Assembly: GCA_035499555.1 (NCBI GenBank)
Contig: DATJYO010000036.1
Location: 124,001-188,000, forward strand
DNA length: 64,000 bases
Reading direction: 5' to 3'
DNA from: Bog-159 sp035499555
GTDB lineage: Bacteria; Acidobacteriota; Terriglobia; Bryobacterales; Bryobacteraceae
A model generated the notes under the pieces. The model did no database searches, was not told the DNA's origin, and was given only the letters and a program-made list of their open reading frames with translations. Shown in pieces: positions 54,047 to 61,431 of this stretch; the first letter of the stretch is position 1, and every line of letters begins with the position of its first letter. The translations under genes and the position numbers were made by a program.

Positions 54047-54993
54047 GCCCGCCTCCACCACGGCCGCGGCCGCGACTCCGGCGCCGCCGCCGATCGCCGC
54101 AGCGGCGCCGCCGGCACGTCCACCGCCTGGGGCAGGCGCAAGCTGTCGCACGCGAGCTCGGCAGCCGGCGTTTCCGTCACCCGCTCCGCCAATTCCAGCA
54201 CGCCCAACGCCTCGCGCACGGTCTCGGGTCCGATGGTGGCTGCTTCGGAGGTATAGGCCCGCAGCAGCGCGATATCGCATATCGCGTTCGTCACCCGCGG
54301 GATGCCCTGGGATGCCTGCGCCACCAGCCGCACCGCCTCCGGCTGAAACGGAAAATTGCCGTTCCCGCCCCCCTGATGCCAGCGGTGCAACATGTATTGC
54401 TCGACCTCCGCCGGCGCGAGCGGCAGGATGTCCAGCCGCACCGAAACCCGCTGCCGGAGCTGCCGCAGATCCTCCCGCCGCATCAGCTCGCGCAGTTCGC
54501 TCTGGCCGGCCAGGATCACCTGCAGCAGCTTCCGTTCCGCGGTTTCGAAATTCATCAGCAGCCGCACCTCTTCCAGCAGCTCCGCGGTGAGCTTGTGCGC
54601 TTCGTCCACCAGCAGAACCGGCGTGCGGCCTTCTTCGTCGCAGCTCATGAGGAACTCCCAGAATTCCAGCAGCAGCTTGGCCTTGCTCTGTCCGGCCACC
54701 GGAAGTCCGAATCCGATCAGGATCAGTTCGAAGAACTCCGCCGGCGGCACATTGGTGCTGAACACCGAACAGAACCGCGCCTTCTCTTCGGGAATCGAGC
54801 AGATCAGCTTGCGCAGCAGCGTGGTCTTTCCGGTCCCGACTTCGCCCGTCAGCACCGCGGTCCCCCGCCGCCCCAGCACCGTGAACATCAGCCCCGCCAG
54901 CGCTTCCCGATGGCTCGGCGCCAGGAACAGAAAGTCCGGGTCGGGCGTCATGGCGAACGGCGCTTTCTTCAGATGGAAGAACTCTTCGTACAT
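54043..54993 (-). CDS. ExeA/GspA-like AAA ATPase of a PEP-CTERM-type polysaccharide locus
   Basis: A 316-residue AAA+ ATPase. It opens MYEEFFHLKKAPFAMTPDPDFLFL, the characteristic start of ExeA/GspA-like secretion ATPases, with Walker A GEVGTGKTTLLRK (50-62), Walker B PVLLVDEAHKL and sensor regions QVILAGQSELRELM and LRQRVSVRLDILPL. No C-terminal peptidoglycan-binding domain is present, as in the subfamily encoded with XrtA exosortase systems. It overlaps the tyrosine kinase gene by 4 bp and follows the chain-length gene by 4 bp, so all three are one operon. The last 45 residues are Pro/Arg-rich. Confidence 0.88.
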   Translation of the reverse strand: MYEEFFHLKKAPFAMTPDPDFLFLAPSHREALAGLMFTVLGRRGTAVLTGEVGTGKTTLLRKLICSIPEEKARFCSVFSTNVPPAEFFELILIGFGLPVAGQSKAKLLLEFWEFLMSCDEEGRTPVLLVDEAHKLTAELLEEVRLLMNFETAERKLLQVILAGQSELRELMRREDLRQLRQRVSVRLDILPLAPAEVEQYMLHRWHQGGGNGNFPFQPEAVRLVAQASQGIPRVTNAICDIALLRAYTSEAATIGPETVREALGVLELAERVTETPAAELACDSLRLPQAVDVPAAPLRRSAAAPESRPRPWWRRA

Positions 54994-54997
54994 GGCC

Positions 54998-56455
54998 TCA
55001 GCGCTCCGCCTGAATCGCCTCGATGCGCCCCAGGATCGGGATATCCGGTGGCAGTTCCCATTCGCCCAGCAATACGTTCCGTTTGATCTCGCGCGCGACG
55101 CCGGCCGCGATGGCGGCCAGCAGCGCCGCCCCGCAACATCCGCCGAACCAGGCGCCCCGATCCGGTGCGAAGGGCTTGACGGGCGCCTGCGCCGGATCGA
55201 TCATGGTGAAGCGCTCGCCCTGCTGCCGGCGCTCCATGTCGGTCGCCATGTCCGCCGAGATCCGCTTGTCGAGCAGCGATTTGTAGTTGGCCTTGGCGAT
55301 CTCGTAGTCGCGCGTCAGGGCCGTCAACTCCTGTTCCCGTATCGGCAGCGAGTCCATGCGCGCCTGCAGGGCGGCGGCCGCGGCCAGCATCCGCTGGCGG
55401 TCTGCCGTGCGATAGTCCACTTCCCGGCCGGCCAGTGCCAGCTCCGTCTTCAGTTGCGCGATGCGTTCCCGCTGCTGCAACAGCTCCGGCGAAACGGCCG
55501 TGCTGGCCGCCGGCGGCCTTTCGGTTTTTTTGGCCTGGGCTAACAACTTCTCCAACCGCTGGACGTCGGGATGATCTTCCGTGTAGCGCAGCCGCAGAGC
55601 GTCCAACTCCGCCTGCAACGCCTCCGCGCTCTTGGCGCCCGGCGCCAGCGCCGAAGTCTGCGCCGCGGTCCGCTCCAGCACCCTGGCGGTGGACTCCGCC
55701 ATGCTCAGCGAACTCGAGAGCAGGGCTTTGGATTGCTCCGCCCGATTGATCGTGTCCTGGTTTCCCTGGAGTTCGATCTGCGCGCGCGAGAGCTCCGCCG
55801 CCAGCGAGTTCTGCTGCTCCGGCAGCTCGCCCTTGTGTTGGAGCTTGTACTCTTCCACCCGTATTTCCAGGTCGTTCAGCGTCTTCTGCGCCTGCTTCAC
55901 CTGCGACTCGATGAATTCGGAGGTCCCCTCCGCATGGTTCTCCCGGGTGCGCAGGTTCTCTTCGATAAACAGGTTGCCGATCTGGTTGGCGACTTCGGCC
56001 ACGGTGGTGGGATTGCGGCCCTGAAAGGAGATGCGGAAAGCCGTGGTGCGGTCCTGGCTCCACCCGCGCTCCAGTGTGACGCGCGTGTCCTTGCGCATCT
56101 GCTCGATCACTTCCTCCGGCGACATCCGCGACGATTCGTGCTGGTACAGATGGTAGGTGAGGATGATCCGGTGCAGCCGGTTGCTCGAAAGGATGCTCTC
56201 CGAAATGGCGGCCAGCCGGTCCTGCACATCCGAGTTCACCGTGGAGGTCACGAAACGTTCCGGCACCTTCTGGCTATCCACCAGAATCACCGCTTCCGCT
56301 TTATACATTGGCGGGATGCTGTAGACCACCGCGCCCGCCAGAAGGCACAAGAAGATCCAGATCAACCCGATGAGCAGCCGCGACTTCCAGAGCATGCGGG
56401 CGAGTGACAAAGGCGACAGTTCGGGATGCGCGCGTTCACCGGTGGCGGGAAACAT
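54998..56455 (-). CDS. Wzz/GNVR-type polysaccharide chain-length determinant (XrtA-like)
   Basis: A 485-residue inner-membrane co-polymerase. The N-terminal transmembrane helix (~residues 29-50), Wzz domain (PPMYKAEAVILVDSQKVPERFVTSTVNSDVQDRL), a long coiled-coil region (~175-390) and a second membrane helix (~435-455, after PVKPFAPDRGAWFGG) match the chain-length protein of PEP-CTERM exopolysaccharide loci. It would set polymer length together with the tyrosine kinase. A 136-bp gap upstream holds a pair of 20-bp-spaced direct repeats (56552-56580) that may regulate this operon. Confidence 0.88.
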   Translation of the reverse strand: MFPATGERAHPELSPLSLARMLWKSRLLIGLIWIFLCLLAGAVVYSIPPMYKAEAVILVDSQKVPERFVTSTVNSDVQDRLAAISESILSSNRLHRIILTYHLYQHESSRMSPEEVIEQMRKDTRVTLERGWSQDRTTAFRISFQGRNPTTVAEVANQIGNLFIEENLRTRENHAEGTSEFIESQVKQAQKTLNDLEIRVEEYKLQHKGELPEQQNSLAAELSRAQIELQGNQDTINRAEQSKALLSSSLSMAESTARVLERTAAQTSALAPGAKSAEALQAELDALRLRYTEDHPDVQRLEKLLAQAKKTERPPAASTAVSPELLQQRERIAQLKTELALAGREVDYRTADRQRMLAAAAALQARMDSLPIREQELTALTRDYEIAKANYKSLLDKRISADMATDMERRQQGERFTMIDPAQAPVKPFAPDRGAWFGGCCGAALLAAIAAGVAREIKRNVLLGEWELPPDIPILGRIEAIQAER

Positions 56456-56551
56456 GGATTCCCCTCAGTTTTTGCACGGCTGCGGCCAAAACCGTAAACC
56501 GCCCCGCCGCGCGACTTCGACATTGCCAGGGCGGCACGCGCCCGTGGGCCG

Positions 56552-56580
56552 ATCCGAAATTATGGGAAATAATCCGAAAT
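56552..56580. repeat. Direct repeat pair ATCCGAAAT with 20-bp pitch
   Basis: The 9-mer ATCCGAAAT occurs at 56552-56560 and 56572-56580, exactly 20 bp apart, about two helical turns, in the gap upstream of the chain-length gene. This spacing is typical of a regulator dimer binding side by side. The regulator is unknown. Confidence 0.4.
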
Positions 56581-56591
56581 CCTCGCCTGAT

Positions 56592-57263
56592 TCAGGCGCG
56601 CCGCCGGCGCCGCCGCCGCCATCCGCCGATCCCAAGCAGAGCCCCGCCCAGCAGCGTCAGGCTGATCGAACTGGCCTCCGGGACACAACTCGGGGCGAAC
56701 GCCGCCACCGACGCCACGCTGCTGTCGATGATCTGCAGCGTGCCCGCGACGAAGGTCTGCGCGTTGGTCTCGATCTCCAGCACCGCCGTGGACTGCCCGG
56801 GCCCCACGCCGGCGGGCGCGGTGAAGTTGAATCCGATCACGCTGCCGTTGCTGCTCCGGTCCACCGTGGCGGGAGCCACTCCGCCGGGCGTACTGCCACT
56901 GCCGATGCTGTAACCTACATCCGTCTGAAAGGTCCCGAAGGCCGCGTCTGTGATGCGTTCGATGGCGTCCACCGAAGTCGAGTTGCTGGTCACCCAGATG
57001 AAGAAGTCGAGGCAGCCGGCACAGAAGCTGTTGCCGGGATCGGCGTATACCGCCGCCCGGTAGTCACCGGAGATAGTGACTTGGCCGAGCGAATTGGTGG
57101 CGGTGAAAGTCTCCACGCCGGTGTCGGCCAGATACGGTCCGGTTACCGGCGTCGAGAACGCAGTCGGCGGAACCGGGCCCGATCCGGTCGGCGGCAGAAT
57201 GGTCGCATGCGCCATCGCGGCCAGGCACAAGGAGACGAGAAAACACAATACGCGTAGGTTCAT
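56592..57263 (-). CDS. Secreted PEP-CTERM-like sorting-signal protein
   Basis: A 223-residue exported protein with a signal peptide (residues 1-20), a beta-rich body with a CAGC-containing segment, and a C-terminal tail of the PEP-CTERM type: CVPEASSISLTLLGG (PEA instead of PEP), a hydrophobic helix and a run of arginines at the end. Such tails are recognised by exosortase and the protein is usually displayed with exopolysaccharide. Its place directly upstream of the chain-length/ATPase/kinase trio supports that. No exosortase gene is in the window. No enzymatic motif is visible. Confidence 0.75.
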   Translation of the reverse strand: MNLRVLCFLVSLCLAAMAHATILPPTGSGPVPPTAFSTPVTGPYLADTGVETFTATNSLGQVTISGDYRAAVYADPGNSFCAGCLDFFIWVTSNSTSVDAIERITDAAFGTFQTDVGYSIGSGSTPGGVAPATVDRSSNGSVIGFNFTAPAGVGPGQSTAVLEIETNAQTFVAGTLQIIDSSVASVAAFAPSCVPEASSISLTLLGGALLGIGGWRRRRRRRA

Positions 57264-57355
57264 CGGTGGCTCTCTGGAGCCACCAGCTAAAGCAATCCCA
57301 GGGCCAACCGTTTCGATACCCCATCCTGCACAAAAAGTGTTACAGTGACTGCCAT

Positions 57356-57832
57356 ATGGGATCCGTCAACAAAGTCATTCTGGTCGGCAATCTCGGCCGC
57401 GACGCCGAAACCAAATTCACGCCCTCGGGTGCCTCCGTCACCAACTTCTCCTTAGCCACTACCCGCCGCTGGAAGGACCAGGCCTCCGGCGAGTGGAAAG
57501 AGCAGACCGATTGGCATCGTGTCAAGTACTGGCGCGCGGAGAACGTCGCCAACTATCTTCTGAAAGGCAAGCAGGTGTACGTGGAAGGCCGGCTGGAGAC
57601 GCGCAGCTACGACGATAAGGACGGCAAGAAGGTCTACACCACCGAAGTAGTCTGCGAGCACCTAGTGCTGCTGGGCGGGCGTCAGGATTCCGGGCCGGCG
57701 CCGGACGAGTACAGCCAGCAGCCGGTATCGATGCCGCGCGGCGCATCGCGCTCCGCCAGCCAGCCGCCGGCGCCGCCTGCCGAGGATCAGGGCTTCAACC
57801 AGGGCATCACTGACGACGACGTGCCGTTCTGA
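57356..57832 (+). CDS. ssb: Single-stranded DNA-binding protein
   Basis: Binds single-stranded DNA in replication, repair and recombination. 158 residues: OB fold with MGSVNKVILVGNLGRDAETKFTPSG, TDWHRVKYWRAENVANYLLKGKQVYVEGRL, then a Pro/Gln/Ala-rich linker and the conserved acidic tip DDDVPF that recruits partner proteins. The ATG at 57356 gives the canonical start. A TACAGT -10-like hexamer at 57341-57346 leaves a leader of about 3 bases. It overlaps the convergent lipoprotein gene by 26 bp. Confidence 0.96.
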   Translation: MGSVNKVILVGNLGRDAETKFTPSGASVTNFSLATTRRWKDQASGEWKEQTDWHRVKYWRAENVANYLLKGKQVYVEGRLETRSYDDKDGKKVYTTEVVCEHLVLLGGRQDSGPAPDEYSQQPVSMPRGASRSASQPPAPPAEDQGFNQGITDDDVPF

Positions 57833-59177
57833 CCCCGGCCCCGGTGTCCGTGCATTGGTTCTTGGCGATGCGATTGGCGGACGCCGAAACGCCGGGTGCG
57901 GCCGCGATGCACCAGCGATTCATCCCGAAGCCGGATATCTCGTTTTCCGTGATCTGATTGTGCGATGCCGGCGCCGGCCGCGCCGCGCCCGCCGCCAGAT
58001 AGATTCCGGACCGCAGCAGGTCCGGCTGATCGGCGGCATAGTTGCAGCGCGCCTGGGTCATGTCGCCGGTGCAGCGGTTGCGGTTGAGGCCGAGAAAACG
58101 ATTGCCCGTGACCACGTTTCCCGATCCGATCAGGTACAGCCCGCCGAAGCCCGCGCCGTCGATCCGGTTGCCGGCGACGGTGACATGGTCCGGCTGCATG
58201 TCGGGATTCGAGTCTCCGAACACGATGCCGAACTGCGCGTACGGATAGTCGTCATACGAGCCGTGGCTGACGCACGAGTTGCCGCGCACGTCGCCGTCGT
58301 GAAAGCCGTCCAGGTCGATGCACTGGCCGTTGACATCCGTGAAGCGGTTGTCGGCGTATGTCGAGCGGTCCACGTTGCCGCCGGTGTCCAGCGCCACCGG
58401 CACGGCGTAGCTCAACATATCCACCAGTGGGATCGGGTAACCGATCCGCGCGCCGGTATTGTTCTCCACCCGCACGTTGGTTGCGTGGCCGACCTGTATG
58501 GCGTCGCGCGCGGTTTCCTCGATGGAATTGCCCGCGATGACGCCGTCCGCATTGCGCGGCGAGTGATAGTTGGAGTGCGTCCAGATGGCGTTGCCGCGCG
58601 CGCGCCGCACGATACACTGGCGGACCTCGAAATCCCGCGTGCCTTCTTCCAGCAGGATTCCGCCCGAGGCGTTGTTGCGCCCCGCGGGTGAGAGCGAGCC
58701 GGAGTCGTCGATGCGCACGGACTCGATGCGGACGCCCGCCGACCGGCTCACGATGATCGGGTAGTTGGCGACCTCCGCGAACGCTACGCCGCGAATGGTC
58801 ACGCGCTCGCTGTCCTCGATCAGGATGCCGTTGTGGCGATAGAAGCGGGCGAAGGGAACGTCGGACGGCGGCAGTCCCACGGGCTGGGCCAGCGCGTTGC
58901 GGCTGCCCTCGATGCGGAAGCCAGTGAGGCGCAGACCGTGCGCCCGGTTGGCGTAGATCAGGGCGCGGCCATCGAAATCGGGAGCGGCCCGCAAGGTCGT
59001 GCCGGCCGGCGCGCCGCGGACTTCCAGGTCGTGGGCGCCGCCGGCAACTTCCAGTTCATGGTGCAGGACGATCGTTCCGGCGGGCAGTTCCACCACGCCC
59101 GTGCGCCGGGAAAGGTCCGGCGGCCGGGAAGCGCAGGCGGTGAGCAGCAGCAGCGCCAGCGCGGCAGCGGCGCGCAC
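57807..59177 (-). CDS. Lipoprotein with right-handed parallel beta-helix repeats
   Basis: A 456-residue exported protein. The GTG at 59177 is chosen: it lies one base after the upstream stop, has GAGG about 9 nt ahead, and gives a lipoprotein signal ending in the lipobox LTAC. The body consists of right-handed beta-helix (NosD/pectate-lyase-like) turns such as NGILIEDSERVTIRGVAF, GVRIESVRIDDSGS, NVRVENNTGARI and DHVTVAGNRIDGAG. Such proteins bind or cleave polysaccharides, which fits the surrounding polysaccharide genes. No active-site motif was assigned. It is in an operon with the methyltransferase gene upstream. Confidence 0.82.
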   Translation of the reverse strand: MRAAAALALLLLTACASRPPDLSRRTGVVELPAGTIVLHHELEVAGGAHDLEVRGAPAGTTLRAAPDFDGRALIYANRAHGLRLTGFRIEGSRNALAQPVGLPPSDVPFARFYRHNGILIEDSERVTIRGVAFAEVANYPIIVSRSAGVRIESVRIDDSGSLSPAGRNNASGGILLEEGTRDFEVRQCIVRRARGNAIWTHSNYHSPRNADGVIAGNSIEETARDAIQVGHATNVRVENNTGARIGYPIPLVDMLSYAVPVALDTGGNVDRSTYADNRFTDVNGQCIDLDGFHDGDVRGNSCVSHGSYDDYPYAQFGIVFGDSNPDMQPDHVTVAGNRIDGAGFGGLYLIGSGNVVTGNRFLGLNRNRCTGDMTQARCNYAADQPDLLRSGIYLAAGAARPAPASHNQITENEISGFGMNRWCIAAAPGVSASANRIAKNQCTDTGAGVRTARRRQ

Positions 59178-59178
59178 C

Positions 59179-60474
59179 TCAAGCGACCTCGATGGCGACG
59201 GGCGGAAAGGGACGCGGTCCGGCTCGCACCTGGAGCTGATGCGGCCCGGCGGGCACCGCATCCGGCAGCCGGGCGTTGATCTCATAGCGCTGTTCCAGCG
59301 GACCGGTGCAGAAGATATCCAGGTCTCCCAAAGGCCACTCGTCCACCCGCGCCTGCAAGCGTTCCGGGTGCGCCAGTTCCTCGATCACCAGCTTGATCCA
59401 GCGGCTGACGATCCGCGTGCCGGAGAGCAGGTTCACGCCGTCCCGCACGGAAAGCAGGCGGGGCACCAGCGGGCCGGGCGGAATCACGCGCATCCACGCC
59501 GCCTCGGCCAGCGGCCGGCCGAGCCAGAGCAGTTCCACCGGAACGAGGCCGGTCCGCGTACCGGCGGGCACCCCGACGTTCAACTGCACCACGCCATCCC
59601 ACTCCGGCGGACCGAGATAGGAAAGCGCGCCGGGGACGCCGCCGATGCGTACCTCCAGGTTCAGCAGGTCGGCGCCGCCCGGCAGGTGTTCCAGGCGGAG
59701 CGCGGCAAAGGCCCGCGGTCCGGAAGCCGGCACCAGCGGATCGCCGGTCAGCGCATTGCTGATGGCGCGTATGCGCGTGCCGGGCGCGGCCTCCGGCCGC
59801 AGACTGGCGCGCCATCCCGTAGGCTGCTTGCGCCAGGTGGTCCACATATATTGGGTGGCGGCGCCTTCGAGAGCCAGCAGTTGGAAGTCGTGGCGCCATG
59901 CGAACGCGGCCACCTCGGCGGCCTGAATCCGCACTCCTTCCCACGTGGTGTATCGCGCGGAGCTCTCCGGCAGTCCATTGATCTGGCAGCGCAGAATGCC
60001 GCCGGGACGCAGCACGCGGCGGGCTTCGGCCAGATAGCCGAGCACCACTTCCCGGCTGGGGATGTGCTGGAAGACGGCATAGGAATACACGAAGTCGAAA
60101 GACTCATCGGCGTAAGCCGCCAGGTTCGATTCCGGGGCGTGGCGGGGATGCGCGTTGGGCACGCCGCGCAGCTTTTCCTCCGCCAGCCGGATCATCTCGT
60201 CGGAAACATCCACGCCGTGAATGTGGGCGAAATCGGCGGCCAGCGGGCGCATCAGGCGGCCGGGTCCGCAGCCGATTTCGAGAGCCTCACGGCGGCCGGC
60301 CGGCGGCAGCCGTTTGATCTCGCCGCGCAGTCCCCGCAGCACGTCCGCGGCGGTGGCGAAGAACTCGGCATCGTCCTGTTCGCGGCGGCCGAAGGCCACG
60401 TAGTAGTGCGGATCTTCGCGCGCGCGCTGGTTCCACTCCTGGCGCATGCGGTCAGCAACATTGGAGTCGGCCAT
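59179..60474 (-). CDS. Methyltransferase with C-terminal beta-sandwich-like region
   Basis: A 431-residue protein. The N-terminal ~200 residues form a class I methyltransferase: ALEIGCGPGRLMRPLA (motif I), IHGVDVSDEMIRLAEEKL, SFDFVYSYAVFQHI and VLRPGGILRCQINGL. Residues ~215-431 look like two beta-sandwich modules (…RLPDAVPAGPHQLQVRAGPRPFPPVAIEV at the end) and are not part of the usual family. The divergent neighbour 24 bp away carries a Wzt-type glycan-binding domain. In O-antigen systems such as E. coli O9a a methyltransferase caps the polymer and the Wzt C-terminal domain recognises the cap, so a capping role is inferred. It is in an operon with the beta-helix lipoprotein. Confidence 0.8.
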   Translation of the reverse strand: MADSNVADRMRQEWNQRAREDPHYYVAFGRREQDDAEFFATAADVLRGLRGEIKRLPPAGRREALEIGCGPGRLMRPLAADFAHIHGVDVSDEMIRLAEEKLRGVPNAHPRHAPESNLAAYADESFDFVYSYAVFQHIPSREVVLGYLAEARRVLRPGGILRCQINGLPESSARYTTWEGVRIQAAEVAAFAWRHDFQLLALEGAATQYMWTTWRKQPTGWRASLRPEAAPGTRIRAISNALTGDPLVPASGPRAFAALRLEHLPGGADLLNLEVRIGGVPGALSYLGPPEWDGVVQLNVGVPAGTRTGLVPVELLWLGRPLAEAAWMRVIPPGPLVPRLLSVRDGVNLLSGTRIVSRWIKLVIEELAHPERLQARVDEWPLGDLDIFCTGPLEQRYEINARLPDAVPAGPHQLQVRAGPRPFPPVAIEVA

Positions 60475-60498
60475 GCCTACCCGGTATTCTATCCATTA

Positions 60499-61431
60499 AT
60501 GGCGATTGTTTTCCGGCAGGTGGTTTGCCCGCCGCTCGACGGGTTTTGCGCTACGGCGCCGGAGGGCGCGGTGATCGGCGTGATCGGCGAGGATGGCTCC
60601 GGCCAGGGCGAGCTGCTGCGGCTGGCGGCGGGCGTTTCGCGGCCGCCGTCGGGCGCGGTGGAGGCCGGCGAGCCGCGCCGCCTGCTGGGGCCGGACGACG
60701 CCCTGGACTTCAGCGCGGCAGCCGTGCTCGCCATGGACCATACCCTGGCCCGCCACGACGCCCTGGTGCGCGTGCGCGCGGCGATGGCGATCGACAAGCT
60801 GCGGCGGGCGGGCACGACGGTCCTGCTGGTCTCGCACGAGGAGGCCTTGCTCCGCGAAATGGCGGACGAAATCTGGTGGCTCGATGGCGGGAAACTGGCC
60901 GGGCGCGGCGATCCGGAAGAGATGCTGCGGACGTACGGCGGGCACATCGCCCGCCGCATTCGGGAAGCCGGTAAAGCGGCGCCCATCACGCCCCGCTGGC
61001 GGCGCGGCGACGGGCGCGCGCAGATCGAAAAACTGGAACTGCTCGGCGAATCCGGGCAGCCCACCAACGTACTGCGCAGCGGCGAGCCGTCGGTGGCGCG
61101 CGTGGTGCTCCGGTTTCAGGCGGCGGTGGCCGACCCGGTGGCCGGCTTGATGATCCGCTCCCGCGCCGGCATGAACGTGTACGGCACCAATACCGAACTG
61201 GAAGGCCTCCAACTCGGACCCTGCGCCGCGGGACAGGCCGTGGAACTGACCTTCGCCTTCCGCTGCGAGCTGTGCAACGGCGAGTACACTTTGACGGTGG
61301 CGTCGCACGATCCGGACGGCGTCTGGCACGACTGGCTGGAAGATGCGCTGGCGTTTACGGTTACCGACGCGCGGTATGCGGCCGGCGTGGCGAATCTCCG
61401 GGCGACGGTCAGGACTTGCTGTCCAGGATGA
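60499..61431 (+). CDS. Wzt-like protein with degenerate, shortened ATPase domain and intact C-terminal glycan-binding domain
   Basis: A 310-residue protein. Residues 1-150 correspond to an ABC ATPase domain reduced to about 60% of normal length. The P-loop reads GEDGSGQGELL (30-40), so the catalytic Lys, Ser and Thr are replaced; the Q-loop, helical subdomain and LSGGQ signature are absent; Walker B is VLAMDHT (Asp then His, not Asp-Glu). Only the switch region VLLVSHE and WWLDGGKLAGRGDPEEML still look normal. Residues ~175-290 match a Wzt C-terminal domain (GMNVYGTNTELEG ... CNGEYTLTVASHDPDGVWHDW). It should not hydrolyse ATP; a role as a glycan-recognition adaptor is inferred. The reading frame is uninterrupted. 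Confidence 0.78.
   Translation: MAIVFRQVVCPPLDGFCATAPEGAVIGVIGEDGSGQGELLRLAAGVSRPPSGAVEAGEPRRLLGPDDALDFSAAAVLAMDHTLARHDALVRVRAAMAIDKLRRAGTTVLLVSHEEALLREMADEIWWLDGGKLAGRGDPEEMLRTYGGHIARRIREAGKAAPITPRWRRGDGRAQIEKLELLGESGQPTNVLRSGEPSVARVVLRFQAAVADPVAGLMIRSRAGMNVYGTNTELEGLQLGPCAAGQAVELTFAFRCELCNGEYTLTVASHDPDGVWHDWLEDALAFTVTDARYAAGVANLRATVRTCCPG

Noticed and set aside
60499..61431. Calling the Wzt-like gene a pseudogene
   Set aside because: There is no stop or frameshift and the C-terminal domain is well preserved, so it is reported as an intact gene with a degenerate ATPase domain.
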